From positions 1 through 13,840 of the forward strand of contig DGZL01000077.1 of NCBI GenBank assembly GCA_002398515.1: DNA of 13,840 nucleotides. The letters run 5' to 3'. Position numbers and translations under genes: made by a program. The notes beneath the pieces were generated by a model. It searched no databases. It saw nothing but the letters and a program-made list of their open reading frames with translations, and was not told the DNA's origin. Source of the stretch: Firmicutes bacterium UBA4981 (lineage in GTDB: Bacteria; Bacillota; SHA-98; UBA4971). This document shows positions 1-6,828 of this stretch, one piece after another (positions within the stretch are counted from its first letter, which is position 1; each line of letters opens with the position of its first letter).

Positions 1-162
1 ATGGCCCGGAAACGTCAGCGCAACGATGGCCCGAGAGAAATGTATTCAGTGACCTGTTCAGCTTGCGGAAGGGACGCAGAAGTTCCTTTCAAGCCTCGCG
101 AAGACAGGCCTGTATACTGCCGGGAGTGTTTTGAAGCCCAGAAATCATCCTGGGGCGCGTAG
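1..162 (+). CDS. CxxC-x17-CxxC zinc-ribbon small protein
   Basis: A 53-residue basic protein. It carries two CxxC pairs, C-S-A-C and C-R-E-C, separated by exactly 17 residues. This is the spacing of the small 'CxxC-x17-CxxC' family, which is presumed to bind one zinc ion through four cysteines. The N-terminal dozen residues are rich in Arg and Lys, compatible with nucleic-acid contact, but no function is established. The ATG is the first base of the window, so its Shine-Dalgarno cannot be seen and the frame could continue upstream; a second in-frame ATG lies at 40. The gene is followed by an intrinsic terminator, so it ends its own transcription unit. Family assignment is from the cysteine spacing; the role is unknown. 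Confidence 0.72.
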   Translation: MARKRQRNDGPREMYSVTCSACGRDAEVPFKPREDRPVYCRECFEAQKSSWGA

Positions 163-200
163 GTAGGGGAAGTCACAACTAACTTGGTCATGCGATAGGC

Positions 201-228
201 AGCGTCAGGCGCGGCATTTCCGGACGCT
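201..228 (+). other. Imperfect hairpin upstream of the terminator
   Basis: AGCGTC (201-206) pairs with GACGCT (223-228). The stem extends by GG/CC beyond one mismatch, leaving a loop of about 10 nt. No T-run follows. The loop holds GCGCGGCAT (209-217), which is repeated exactly in the 5' arm of the next hairpin (236-244). It may simply extend the 3' end structure of the transcript from the upstream gene. Confidence 0.35.
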
Positions 229-234
229 AACAAC

Positions 235-264
235 AGCGCGGCATATAGCCGCGCTCTTCTTTTT
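235..264 (+). terminator. Intrinsic terminator after the zinc-ribbon gene
   Basis: A perfect 8-bp stem, AGCGCGGC (235-242) with GCCGCGCT (248-255), closes a 5-nt ATATA loop. It is followed by CTTCTTTTTG and a further T-rich tract up to about 273. The orientation fits the + strand. It separates the zinc-ribbon gene from the hydrolase, which has its own promoter downstream. Apart from this hairpin, the one before it and the promoter at 374-402, I see nothing in the 163-456 interval. Confidence 0.85.
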
Positions 265-373
265 GATTTTTTCTTCAATCGAGCAAGAGGACTTCCTGAC
301 TGAAATACCATTTGATATAGGAGAAGCTAATAATGATAAGCAGAGCGCTTTTTTGGAGCAGAAATGGGAACTC

Positions 374-402
374 TAGAGATGGCTTTCTCGTCAAAGTATA
401 AT
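374..402 (+). promoter_or_regulatory. Sigma-A type promoter of the hydrolase gene
   Basis: -35 TAGAGA (374-379, 4 of 6 matches) and a perfect -10 TATAAT (397-402) are separated by 17 bp. The predicted start of transcription is near 409. The -35 overlaps an 8-bp palindrome, CTCTAGAG (371-378), which could be an operator or chance. Because transcription would begin after the upstream in-frame ATGs at 364 and 379, the promoter supports translation from 457. Confidence 0.6.
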
Positions 403-456
403 AGAGGGACAGCAATCGGGGGTGAAAGGTTGCGCACATCACTGAGGGGAGGCGGT

Positions 457-2055
457 ATGCGCCGACTGTCAGGCGCCCTCCTACTAGGTATTCTTCTATC
501 GGTCATGTTCATCCCGTCTACCGGCCTTGCGAGTTCGAGATACACGACATCGGCGGATCCTATGGAAGTCATCAAGTTCTACTCTTACGACAGAAGTCAA
601 CCTCTCGAAGCTAAACTTGTCCTAAGAGCCGAAAACGAATGGTATCGCAGATACGAGCTGACATATAAGAGTGAAGGCGATATTGTATATGCTGCATATT
701 TTGAGCCGAAAAGGTCGGGGAAGGCACCTGCTGCTATCGGAATCCATGGTATGTTTTCAGAAGATGAGGATCAGTTTTGGCACGTGGCTGACTTTGCAGC
801 GAAACGCGGATTTGCCGTTCTAATGCCAAGCCTGCCATTTCACCACAGGCGTTCCAAGGGCATTCAAGTAATCTCAGGGCAGAAATTTGTGGTGGCGCCT
901 CCTGTGGCAGTGAGAAACAACTTCAGACGTGCGGTTATCGACATGCGCCGAGCGTTGGACTGGCTGATATCCAGGGACAATGTGGACTCAGAACGAGTCT
1001 ATATCACCGGCGCCAGCCTTGGCGGCATGGTCTCCATGTTGACGTATAAGGCGGACCCGAGACTTAAGGGCGGAGTTTTCCTGGTTGCAGGCGCCGGTTT
1101 CCGGGAGATACTCATTAATAGCGAGAATCCTGTTGTACGCAATTTCAGACTGCTTTCAAAGATCGGGCTTGCTGATATTATTGAAGCAGCAGATACTCTG
1201 ATGCTGGTTGATCCGGCTGCTTTACCTGATATCTGGCCAAGGCCTGTCCTAATGTTAAACGGTACTTTGGACGTGGTATTTCCTATCAGTGAGACACTTC
1301 GAGCTGCAGAGAGTTTTGACGATGTAAACGTAATTTGGGCGAAGAGTTCCCATTTCTACCCTGTTTCAGGCGGTCAGTACCTCATTGCAGATTTTGTGTC
1401 TCGGTTATCAGGTATGTCCCTTGAGTTACGACTCCCTCAAGGCGCCACCGTGAGGGAGACTGTGCTTCCGCCTGTGCCGGGGGACTCCAGGTTATGGATT
1501 AGCTTGTCTTCCTCCTCGAAAGGAATCTTGGAAACCCACAGGGCGTATGCAGACGCGTGCTTTGGGATACACCTTGTAAACCGGTTGACTCCCACGCTAA
1601 TAGTCCCGAATGAGATCTGGGAAATGCGCCGGCAGGAGTTGGAGAGTGTTCAGGCTTCGATTTTTGTGGTCAACTCTGTGACTTCAGGAGATCTTGCTCT
1701 TGCGCTGTCATACATACGCCTTTTAGATCGCAGTCACGGCGGGGCGTACGTGCTCCTGGCGCCGGATCGGGGAGTCTCTGAGGAGGCAGCGCATGGAAAC
1801 GAAAGAAAGGTTCCCGCATATGTCACATGGCTGAGCCCTCTGGATATGGAGATTGCGTGGTCCCTAAGCAGACAGATGGACGAATCCGGACTTAGAAATG
1901 TGGACATCCTATCAAGCCTCGGTTTGAAGTCTAGCAAGGTAGATGATGTCATAGGTTACCTTCGAGGCAGGATTAGGGTGTCCGATATCCCTCCTATACC
2001 GTCTCTGGTCTATGACACAGCTACTGATATAAGGTGGGCAGAACCTCCGATGTGA
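457..2055 (+). CDS. Secreted alpha/beta hydrolase with unassigned C-terminal half
   Basis: The predicted protein has 532 residues. Start 457 is chosen because it follows GAGGGGAGG (444-452), lies downstream of the TATAAT promoter, and gives a classical signal peptide: an Arg-Arg N-terminus, a hydrophobic core at about residues 5-22, and likely cleavage after the Ala of G-L-A. Residues about 60-320 form an alpha/beta hydrolase (dienelactone hydrolase/acetyl-esterase type). They include an I-H-G-M oxyanion-region motif, the nucleophile elbow G-A-S-L-G with Ser187, the acid in G-T-L-D (Asp272) and His299 in S-S-H-F. This is a complete and correctly ordered triad. Residues about 325-532 match no domain I recognise. 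The protein is probably extracellular or envelope-bound. The ester or peptide substrate cannot be told from sequence. It is monocistronic by context, with an 81-nt gap before hpf. Confidence 0.8.
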   Translation: MRRLSGALLLGILLSVMFIPSTGLASSRYTTSADPMEVIKFYSYDRSQPLEAKLVLRAENEWYRRYELTYKSEGDIVYAAYFEPKRSGKAPAAIGIHGMFSEDEDQFWHVADFAAKRGFAVLMPSLPFHHRRSKGIQVISGQKFVVAPPVAVRNNFRRAVIDMRRALDWLISRDNVDSERVYITGASLGGMVSMLTYKADPRLKGGVFLVAGAGFREILINSENPVVRNFRLLSKIGLADIIEAADTLMLVDPAALPDIWPRPVLMLNGTLDVVFPISETLRAAESFDDVNVIWAKSSHFYPVSGGQYLIADFVSRLSGMSLELRLPQGATVRETVLPPVPGDSRLWISLSSSSKGILETHRAYADACFGIHLVNRLTPTLIVPNEIWEMRRQELESVQASIFVVNSVTSGDLALALSYIRLLDRSHGGAYVLLAPDRGVSEEAAHGNERKVPAYVTWLSPLDMEIAWSLSRQMDESGLRNVDILSSLGLKSSKVDDVIGYLRGRIRVSDIPPIPSLVYDTATDIRWAEPPM

Positions 2056-2136
2056 GATGCAGGATTTTGCTTTATTGCAGGGAAATATGGTAGTAAAGAA
2101 GCCTAGCCCTGATTTTCCCGAAAGGAGCTGGTATGA

Positions 2137-2682
2137 ATGGAAGTCACCATGAAATCCAAGAACATTGAACTGTCAAAATCTATTAGAGAGTATGCTGAAA
2201 AGAAGGTTCTTAAGCTCCAGAGGTTCTTTGAAGGGGATTCAGTCAACGCTCAGGTAGTTGTCAGCACTGAGAAAGGGCTTCAGATTGCTGAGGTCACGAT
2301 TCAGGTAAATGGCCTTCTCTTGCGGGGTGAGGAGAAGACCGGAGACATGTATGCGTCAATTGACGGGGCAGTGGACAAGATTGAGCGACAGATCCGCAAG
2401 TACAAGACTAAGATTAATCGCAGACTGCGTCAGACAGGCGCAAGCATCGTGGAAGCAGAGTTTTCTCCCGGCGTTGCTGAGGTGGAAGAACGGCATGAAG
2501 AGGCGAGGATTGTTAGAACGAAACGCTTTGCCGTGAAGCCTATGTCGACACAAGAGGCGGTAATGCAGATGGAACTGCTTGGCCATGACTTCTTCGTCTT
2601 TTCAAACAGTGATACTGACGAGGTCAATGTAGTCTACCGCCGTAGGGACGGAAACTATGGCTTGATAGAGCCTGAGTTTTGA
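2137..2682 (+). CDS. hpf: Ribosome hibernation promoting factor, long form
   Basis: A 181-residue long-type HPF. It binds the 30S mRNA/tRNA channel and, through its C-terminal domain, joins two ribosomes into inactive 100S dimers in stationary phase or starvation. The N-terminal S30AE/YfiA domain spans roughly residues 1-105, beginning with the typical K-N-I-E-L-S motif and the amphipathic R-E-Y-A-E-K-K helix. A variable charged linker follows. The C-terminal dimerisation domain (about 125-181) shows K-R-F-A-V-K-P-M-S, E-A-V-M-Q-M-E-L-L-G-H-D-F-F-V-F and a terminal Y-R-R-R-D-G-N-Y-G-L-I-E-P. GGAG (2124-2127) lies 9 nt before the ATG. A second in-frame ATG at 2149 is possible but further from the ribosome site. 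Presence just upstream of secA and prfB matches the arrangement in Bacillus subtilis. I could not identify a convincing promoter. Confidence 0.96.
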   Translation: MEVTMKSKNIELSKSIREYAEKKVLKLQRFFEGDSVNAQVVVSTEKGLQIAEVTIQVNGLLLRGEEKTGDMYASIDGAVDKIERQIRKYKTKINRRLRQTGASIVEAEFSPGVAEVEERHEEARIVRTKRFAVKPMSTQEAVMQMELLGHDFFVFSNSDTDEVNVVYRRRDGNYGLIEPEF

Positions 2683-2725
2683 GATTAGAATAGAGAATAG
2701 AAGTGAAGCTTCGCCAAGCTCGAAG

Positions 2726-2754
2726 AAAGGGTTGCCTGTGACAGGCAACCCTTT
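2726..2754 (+). terminator. Long perfect hairpin after hpf, probable terminator
   Basis: AAAGGGTTGCCTG (2726-2738) pairs perfectly over 13 bp with CAGGCAACCCTTT (2742-2754) around a TGA loop. Only three T residues follow within the stem end, so termination may be partial. It sits 43 nt after the hpf stop and 25 nt before the next start, which makes it either a terminator or a processing or attenuation hairpin that lowers expression of the downstream gene. A smaller hairpin, CTTCG (2709-2713) with CGAAG (2721-2725), precedes it. Confidence 0.6.
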
Positions 2755-2779
2755 GATACATAGGGGGACGGGAATCTAC

Positions 2780-3895
2780 ATGAACAAAGTATCCTTGGTC
2801 ATTTTTGAGGGCGGAATACCTGAAAGCCACGTAGAAGAGCAGGTCACTGCTGTGAGGAAAGCGGTGGTTTTGGACAACCTGGAGAAGTTTTCGAAAGTGC
2901 CGGAACTCGATAACATATTTCTCTATACGACCTATGAAGAGTTGGCTATGGCTGCAACGGAGTACGGGGCTGAAAGTCAAGTTATACCTGCTGCGAGGGA
3001 GTTTCATTTCGGGGAGGCATTGGCGGGGGTTATCAGGACCCGGTCCCTGGAGGCCGTCATATACATGGGAGGGGCTTCCGGTGCCCTCATGGCGCAGTCG
3101 GAGATTAGCGCACTTGCGAGAACCCTTGCCGTATCTCCCGGAGCTGTGCTCGCCAACAACATTTTCTCCAGTGATATTGTGGGATTTACTCCTGCATCTC
3201 GGCTGCTGGAAGTAGCTGAGTTGCCGGCATCAGACAATGCCCTTGCTATGACCCTATGTTTTCTTCATTCAAGAAGACTGCCTGAGACGATAGGCACCGT
3301 CTTCGACGTGGACACGCCTGCAGATATTACAGTCCTGGGACTGCACCCGGCAACCGGTCCAAATGTAAGGGCTGTCCTTGGAAAGCTGGACCTTGAACCT
3401 GCAGACTCGCGTCTCCGAAAGGCCAGAGAGACAATGGGTATTCCCCTTTCAGAGATCTGCGTCATCGGGAGAGTGAGCCCCGGTGCTGTGCTATATGTTA
3501 ATGAAAGACTTCAATGCAGGATGAGGGTCTTTTCTGAGGAAAGAGGCATGAAGGCTCTAGGGCGTGAGAGTGGGCGCCGGGTGGTTTCTCTTCTGGGTTA
3601 TCTTGCTGAGGAGGTAGGGTTCGGGAGTTTTGTCCGCGCCTTGGAGAAGGTGGCAGATGCCGTGTTAGTTGATACCAGGGTTCTATTTCACCACCTTCAT
3701 CTGGATCTGCCTGCGAAAGACAGGTTTAACTCTGACCTCTTGCGTCCGGACGCTATAGATGATCCGGTTGCGCGTAAGATTACGGCTTGTCTTTTATCAT
3801 CGAGTATTCCTATTGTTCCAGGTGGCCACTCACTGGTGTCAGGCGGCCTAAGGGTCATTACCGACTCACTCGTCGATCACGGCGAACTCGCCTGA
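2780..3895 (+). CDS. Unassigned protein resembling a degenerate nucleotidyltransferase (GT-A fold)
   Basis: The predicted protein has 371 residues. The ATG at 2780 is preferred: an open frame reaches back to a TTG at 2732, but that lies inside the hairpin, and a purine-rich AGGGGG (2762-2767) precedes the ATG. The N-terminal ~190 residues follow the layout of MobA/CofC-like NTP transferases: a first strand S-L-V-I-F-E-G-G, later V-I-Y-M-G-G-A-S-G (residues 94-101), and F-D-V-D-T-P at 175-180, which resembles the acidic metal-site motif near the end of that fold. The usual glycine-rich R-M-G...K loop is missing, and the G-D-x-P site is replaced by G-G-A-S. The C-terminal ~180 residues are unassigned but carry motif-like blocks D-T-R (298-300), D-R-F-N-S-D (314-319) and G-G-H-S-L-V-S-G-G (348-356). 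No signal peptide or membrane helix is evident. The function is unknown; the fold assignment is an inference from short motifs. Confidence 0.6.
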   Translation: MNKVSLVIFEGGIPESHVEEQVTAVRKAVVLDNLEKFSKVPELDNIFLYTTYEELAMAATEYGAESQVIPAAREFHFGEALAGVIRTRSLEAVIYMGGASGALMAQSEISALARTLAVSPGAVLANNIFSSDIVGFTPASRLLEVAELPASDNALAMTLCFLHSRRLPETIGTVFDVDTPADITVLGLHPATGPNVRAVLGKLDLEPADSRLRKARETMGIPLSEICVIGRVSPGAVLYVNERLQCRMRVFSEERGMKALGRESGRRVVSLLGYLAEEVGFGSFVRALEKVADAVLVDTRVLFHHLHLDLPAKDRFNSDLLRPDAIDDPVARKITACLLSSSIPIVPGGHSLVSGGLRVITDSLVDHGELA

Positions 3896-3946
3896 GGCAG
3901 CACATAGGCGGTCCTGTGGGGCGGAGGGGAACTTCCTTTAGATAAC

Positions 3947-4009
3947 GCATGTCAGCGCGGGCGTGTCAGCGGGCGACTGGGGGGCAGGCGTGTCAGCGAC
4001 TGTCAGGCG
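3947..4009 (+). repeat. Cluster of short direct repeats upstream of the secA promoter
   Basis: The 11-mer GCRTGTCAGCG occurs at 3947-3957 (with A), 3961-3971 and 3988-3998 (both with G), followed by a degenerate ACTGTCAGGCG at 3999-4009. GCGACTG also recurs at 3973-3979 and 3996-4002. Segments 3961-3987 and 3988-4010 therefore read as an imperfect tandem duplication differing by a 4-nt gap. All copies are direct, not inverted. The cluster ends about 13 nt before the secA -35 box. Its role is unknown; it could be a binding-site array, a slippage-prone repeat or a wider genomic repeat. Confidence 0.6.
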
Positions 4010-4022
4010 GCTTTTGGCGCAG

Positions 4023-4051
4023 TTGCTGGTCAAAAACGTAAATGGTATAAT
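4023..4051 (+). promoter_or_regulatory. Sigma-A type extended -10 promoter of secA
   Basis: -35 TTGCTG (4023-4028, matching the TTG core) is followed after 17 bp by a perfect TATAAT (4046-4051), with an upstream TGG giving an extended -10 (TGnTATAAT). The predicted transcription start is near 4058, leaving a leader of about 57 nt before the secA ATG. No other equally good promoter is visible before 12643, so this is likely the main promoter of the secA-prfB-envelope operon. Confidence 0.7.
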
Positions 4052-4064
4052 TAACTCGCATTTT

Positions 4065-4099
4065 GCAAGTCTCGGACGCTCTGTACCTGCAGACTTTGC
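4065..4099 (+). other. Hairpin in the secA 5' leader
   Basis: GCAAGTCT (4065-4072) pairs with AGACTTTGC (4091-4099), giving eight pairs with a single-base bulge and an 18-nt loop. It ends seven bases before the Shine-Dalgarno AGAGGGG (4106-4112). No T-run follows, so it is not an intrinsic terminator. It might affect mRNA stability or ribosome access. I see no SecM-like upstream open frame here. Confidence 0.4.
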
Positions 4100-4114
4100 C
4101 AAAGAAGAGGGGAT

Positions 4115-6823
4115 ATGTCAGTGCTTGGGTTCCTGAAAAGGGCTTTTGATACAAACGAAAGGGAACTGAGAAGGCTGAGGGGGATAGCGGAACAAGTATC
4201 CGCTCTGGAGCCCGAAGTAAGAGGGCTTTCCAACCGTGAGCTCACAGCCAAGACTTTTGAGTTCAAGACAAGGCTGGATAACGGTGAGACACTGGATGAT
4301 CTTCTTCCTGAGGCGTTCGCTGTAGTTCGGGAAGCTGCAGTCAGGGTGCTGGGTCAGCGCCACTTTGATGAGCAGATCATGGGCGGGGCAGTCCTCCATG
4401 AAGGGCGAATCGCGGAAATGAGGACAGGAGAGGGCAAGACGCTGGCTGCGACTCTGCCCGCGTACCTTAACGCCCTGACCGGGAAAGGTGTTCATATCGT
4501 CACTGTCAACGATTACCTGGCCAGGCGTGATGCAGAATGGATGGGCACAATTTATAAGTTTCTCGGACTCAAGGTGGGTGTGATAATCCACGGGCTTGAT
4601 TACGCCCAGCGAAGGGCGGCTTACGCGGCAGACATTACCTACGGAACGAATAACGAGTTCGGTTTCGACTACCTTCGTGATAACATGGTTACCTCTGAGG
4701 ACGAAATGGTGCAGCGAGAACTGAATTACGCCATTGTCGATGAGGTGGACAGCATCCTGATAGATGAAGCCAGAACCCCTCTAATCATTTCCGGGCAAGC
4801 AGAGGAGTCTACTGACCTCTACCATCAATTCGCCAGGCTTGTCCCACGGCTGAAGCGGGATGAGGATTACACAGTGGACGAAAAGGCAAACGCTGTAGCC
4901 CTTACTGACGAAGGCGTGGAGAAGGCTGAGCGCATGTTGGGGCTGGATAACTTTTCAGATGAGTCCAACATAGAGGTAATGCATCACTTGAACCAGGCGC
5001 TTCGGGCTCACGCGCTGATGCGTCGCGACAGGGACTATATTGTGAAAGACGGCCAAGCAATCATAGTGGATGAGTTTACAGGCAGGCTCATGTTCGGGAG
5101 GCGGTACAGCAACGGACTTCACCAGGCTATCGAGGCGAAGGAAGGAATCAAGGTAGAGCGAGAAAGCTTGACCTTGGCCACAATCACTTTTCAGAATTAC
5201 TTCCGCATGTACCACAAGCTGGCAGGTATGACCGGAACGGCAGCTACCGAAGAAGAAGAGTTCCAGAAGATATACGGGCTCGATGTTGTGGTCCTTCCTA
5301 CACATCTTCCTATGATCCGAACTGACTATCCGGATGTCATCCTCAAGACTGAAAAGGCTAAGTTTGCTGCGATTGTTAATGAAATAGAAGAAATACACAA
5401 ACGAGGTCAGCCTGCGCTTGTCGGGACCATATCCATAGAGAAGTCAGAGCGCTTGAGTGAAATGCTGAAGCGAAAGGGTATCAAACATCAAGTCCTCAAT
5501 GCGAAACACCACGAACGTGAGGCCGAGATAGTGGCACAGGCAGGTAGGTTAGGGGCAGTGACCATTGCTACAAACATGGCAGGCAGAGGCACTGACATTG
5601 TATTAGGTGGCAACCCCGAGTATATCGCCAAGCAGGAGCTGCGCGCGAAGGGATATTCAGGTGAGGTAGTGGCTGAAGCTGCAGAGCATTTCCCCACAGA
5701 CGACTCGGAAGTGCTTAAAGCCAGGGAGGAATATCAGGGGCGCCTGGAGGAAGCCAAAGCCGAATGTTTGGGAGAGCACGACAAAGTTGTGGAGTTCGGC
5801 GGGCTCTTCATTATGGGGACCGAGCGCCATGAAAGTCGCAGGATCGACAATCAGCTCAGAGGACGTTCAGGAAGGCAAGGAGACCCCGGAGCTTCCAGGT
5901 TCTATGTTTCACTGGAAGACGATCTTATGAGGCTGTTCGGCGGGGAGTTTATAACTGGAATAATGGACCGTCTCGGATGGGAAGAGGATATGCCCATAGA
6001 GCATTCGCGACTTGCCCGGTCTATTGAGACTGCACAGAAGAAAGTTGAAGGGCATAACTTCGATATCAGGAAGCAGGTCCTTGAATATGATGACGTCATG
6101 AATAAGCAGCGTGAAGTCATCTATGGTGACAGGCGCAAAGTAGTAGAAGGGCAAGACCTGAAAGACAGGATCCTGGAAATGATGTCCGAGGTCGCCAGAG
6201 AGCTCCTGGATATTTACGTTAATGAGCAGATATTCCAGGAAGAGTGGGATCTTCGTGCCCTTTCTGACAGGCTGAATCAGACGTTTGTATTCCGACCCCC
6301 TGTCGGGCCTGCTGATTTAGAGGGAAAAGGTCGCCCGGAAGTTGACGACTTCTTAACGGACCTTGTTATCAAATCCTATGAAGCCCGCGAGGAAGCGATA
6401 GGACGAGAACGCATGAGAGTCCTTGAGAAACTCGTGATGTTGAGAATTATCGACTCCAAGTGGATCGATCATCTCCAAGCTATGGATAATCTCAGGGAAG
6501 GGATTGGTCTCAGGGCATACGGACAGAAGGATCCTCTCCTTGAGTATCAGCTTGAGAGCTGGCAGATGTTTGAAGACCTGAAATCCAATATCCGTGATGA
6601 TGTTGTCGCATGGATGTCAAGAGTAGCTATAAGCGATGAGCGCGGGACGAGACAACCGACACAACCAAAGGCTAAGCCGTTTACTATTACGACAACCTCA
6701 GGCAGTGGTGAATACGCTCGTCCGCAAGCCGAGAAACGGCAAGCGAAAAAGGTCGGGAGAAACGATCCCTGCCCGTGCGGCAGCGGAAAGAAATACAAGA
6801 AGTGTTGTGGAAAGGGAGTGTAA
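4115..6823 (+). CDS. secA: Preprotein translocase ATPase SecA
   Basis: A 902-residue motor ATPase that drives unfolded preproteins through SecYEG. The Walker A motif is M-R-T-G-E-G-K-T at 102-109 and the Walker B/DEAD box is D-E-V-D at 209-212, followed by the typical I-L-I-D-E-A-R-T-P. The preprotein cross-linking region follows. The second nucleotide-binding domain contains A-T-N-M-A-G-R-G-T-D-I and Q-L-R-G-R-S-G-R-Q-G-D-P-G. The helical scaffold and wing domains come next, with I-D-S-K-W-I-D-H-L. A variable linker leads to a C-terminal SEC-C zinc finger, C-P-C-G-S-G...C-C (Cys886, 888, 897, 898), which binds SecB or ribosomes in other species. The length exceeds the Bacillus protein by some 60 residues, typical of clostridial forms carrying this zinc tail. 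Start ATG 4115 follows AGAGGGG at a short spacing. The stop is 5 nt from the prfB start, so the two are probably co-transcribed. Confidence 0.98.
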   Translation: MSVLGFLKRAFDTNERELRRLRGIAEQVSALEPEVRGLSNRELTAKTFEFKTRLDNGETLDDLLPEAFAVVREAAVRVLGQRHFDEQIMGGAVLHEGRIAEMRTGEGKTLAATLPAYLNALTGKGVHIVTVNDYLARRDAEWMGTIYKFLGLKVGVIIHGLDYAQRRAAYAADITYGTNNEFGFDYLRDNMVTSEDEMVQRELNYAIVDEVDSILIDEARTPLIISGQAEESTDLYHQFARLVPRLKRDEDYTVDEKANAVALTDEGVEKAERMLGLDNFSDESNIEVMHHLNQALRAHALMRRDRDYIVKDGQAIIVDEFTGRLMFGRRYSNGLHQAIEAKEGIKVERESLTLATITFQNYFRMYHKLAGMTGTAATEEEEFQKIYGLDVVVLPTHLPMIRTDYPDVILKTEKAKFAAIVNEIEEIHKRGQPALVGTISIEKSERLSEMLKRKGIKHQVLNAKHHEREAEIVAQAGRLGAVTIATNMAGRGTDIVLGGNPEYIAKQELRAKGYSGEVVAEAAEHFPTDDSEVLKAREEYQGRLEEAKAECLGEHDKVVEFGGLFIMGTERHESRRIDNQLRGRSGRQGDPGASRFYVSLEDDLMRLFGGEFITGIMDRLGWEEDMPIEHSRLARSIETAQKKVEGHNFDIRKQVLEYDDVMNKQREVIYGDRRKVVEGQDLKDRILEMMSEVARELLDIYVNEQIFQEEWDLRALSDRLNQTFVFRPPVGPADLEGKGRPEVDDFLTDLVIKSYEAREEAIGRERMRVLEKLVMLRIIDSKWIDHLQAMDNLREGIGLRAYGQKDPLLEYQLESWQMFEDLKSNIRDDVVAWMSRVAISDERGTRQPTQPKAKPFTITTTSGSGEYARPQAEKRQAKKVGRNDPCPCGSGKKYKKCCGKGV

Positions 6824-6828
6824 CTAAC

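Noticed and set aside
2065..2091. Promoter for hpf
   Set aside because: TATGGT (2086-2091) is only 4 of 6, and the TTTTGC/TTGCTT candidates are 13-15 bp away, outside the usual spacing.
2624..3007. 127-codon open frame on the - strand
   Set aside because: It overlaps the hpf end, the hairpin and the next gene; no ribosome site or domain pattern.
3947..4010. CRISPR array
   Set aside because: Repeat units are only 11 nt, spacers are irregular (3-16 nt), and no cas gene is nearby.
4118..4591. 157-codon open frame on the - strand
   Set aside because: It lies fully inside the conserved N-terminal part of secA, including the Walker A region. No family features.
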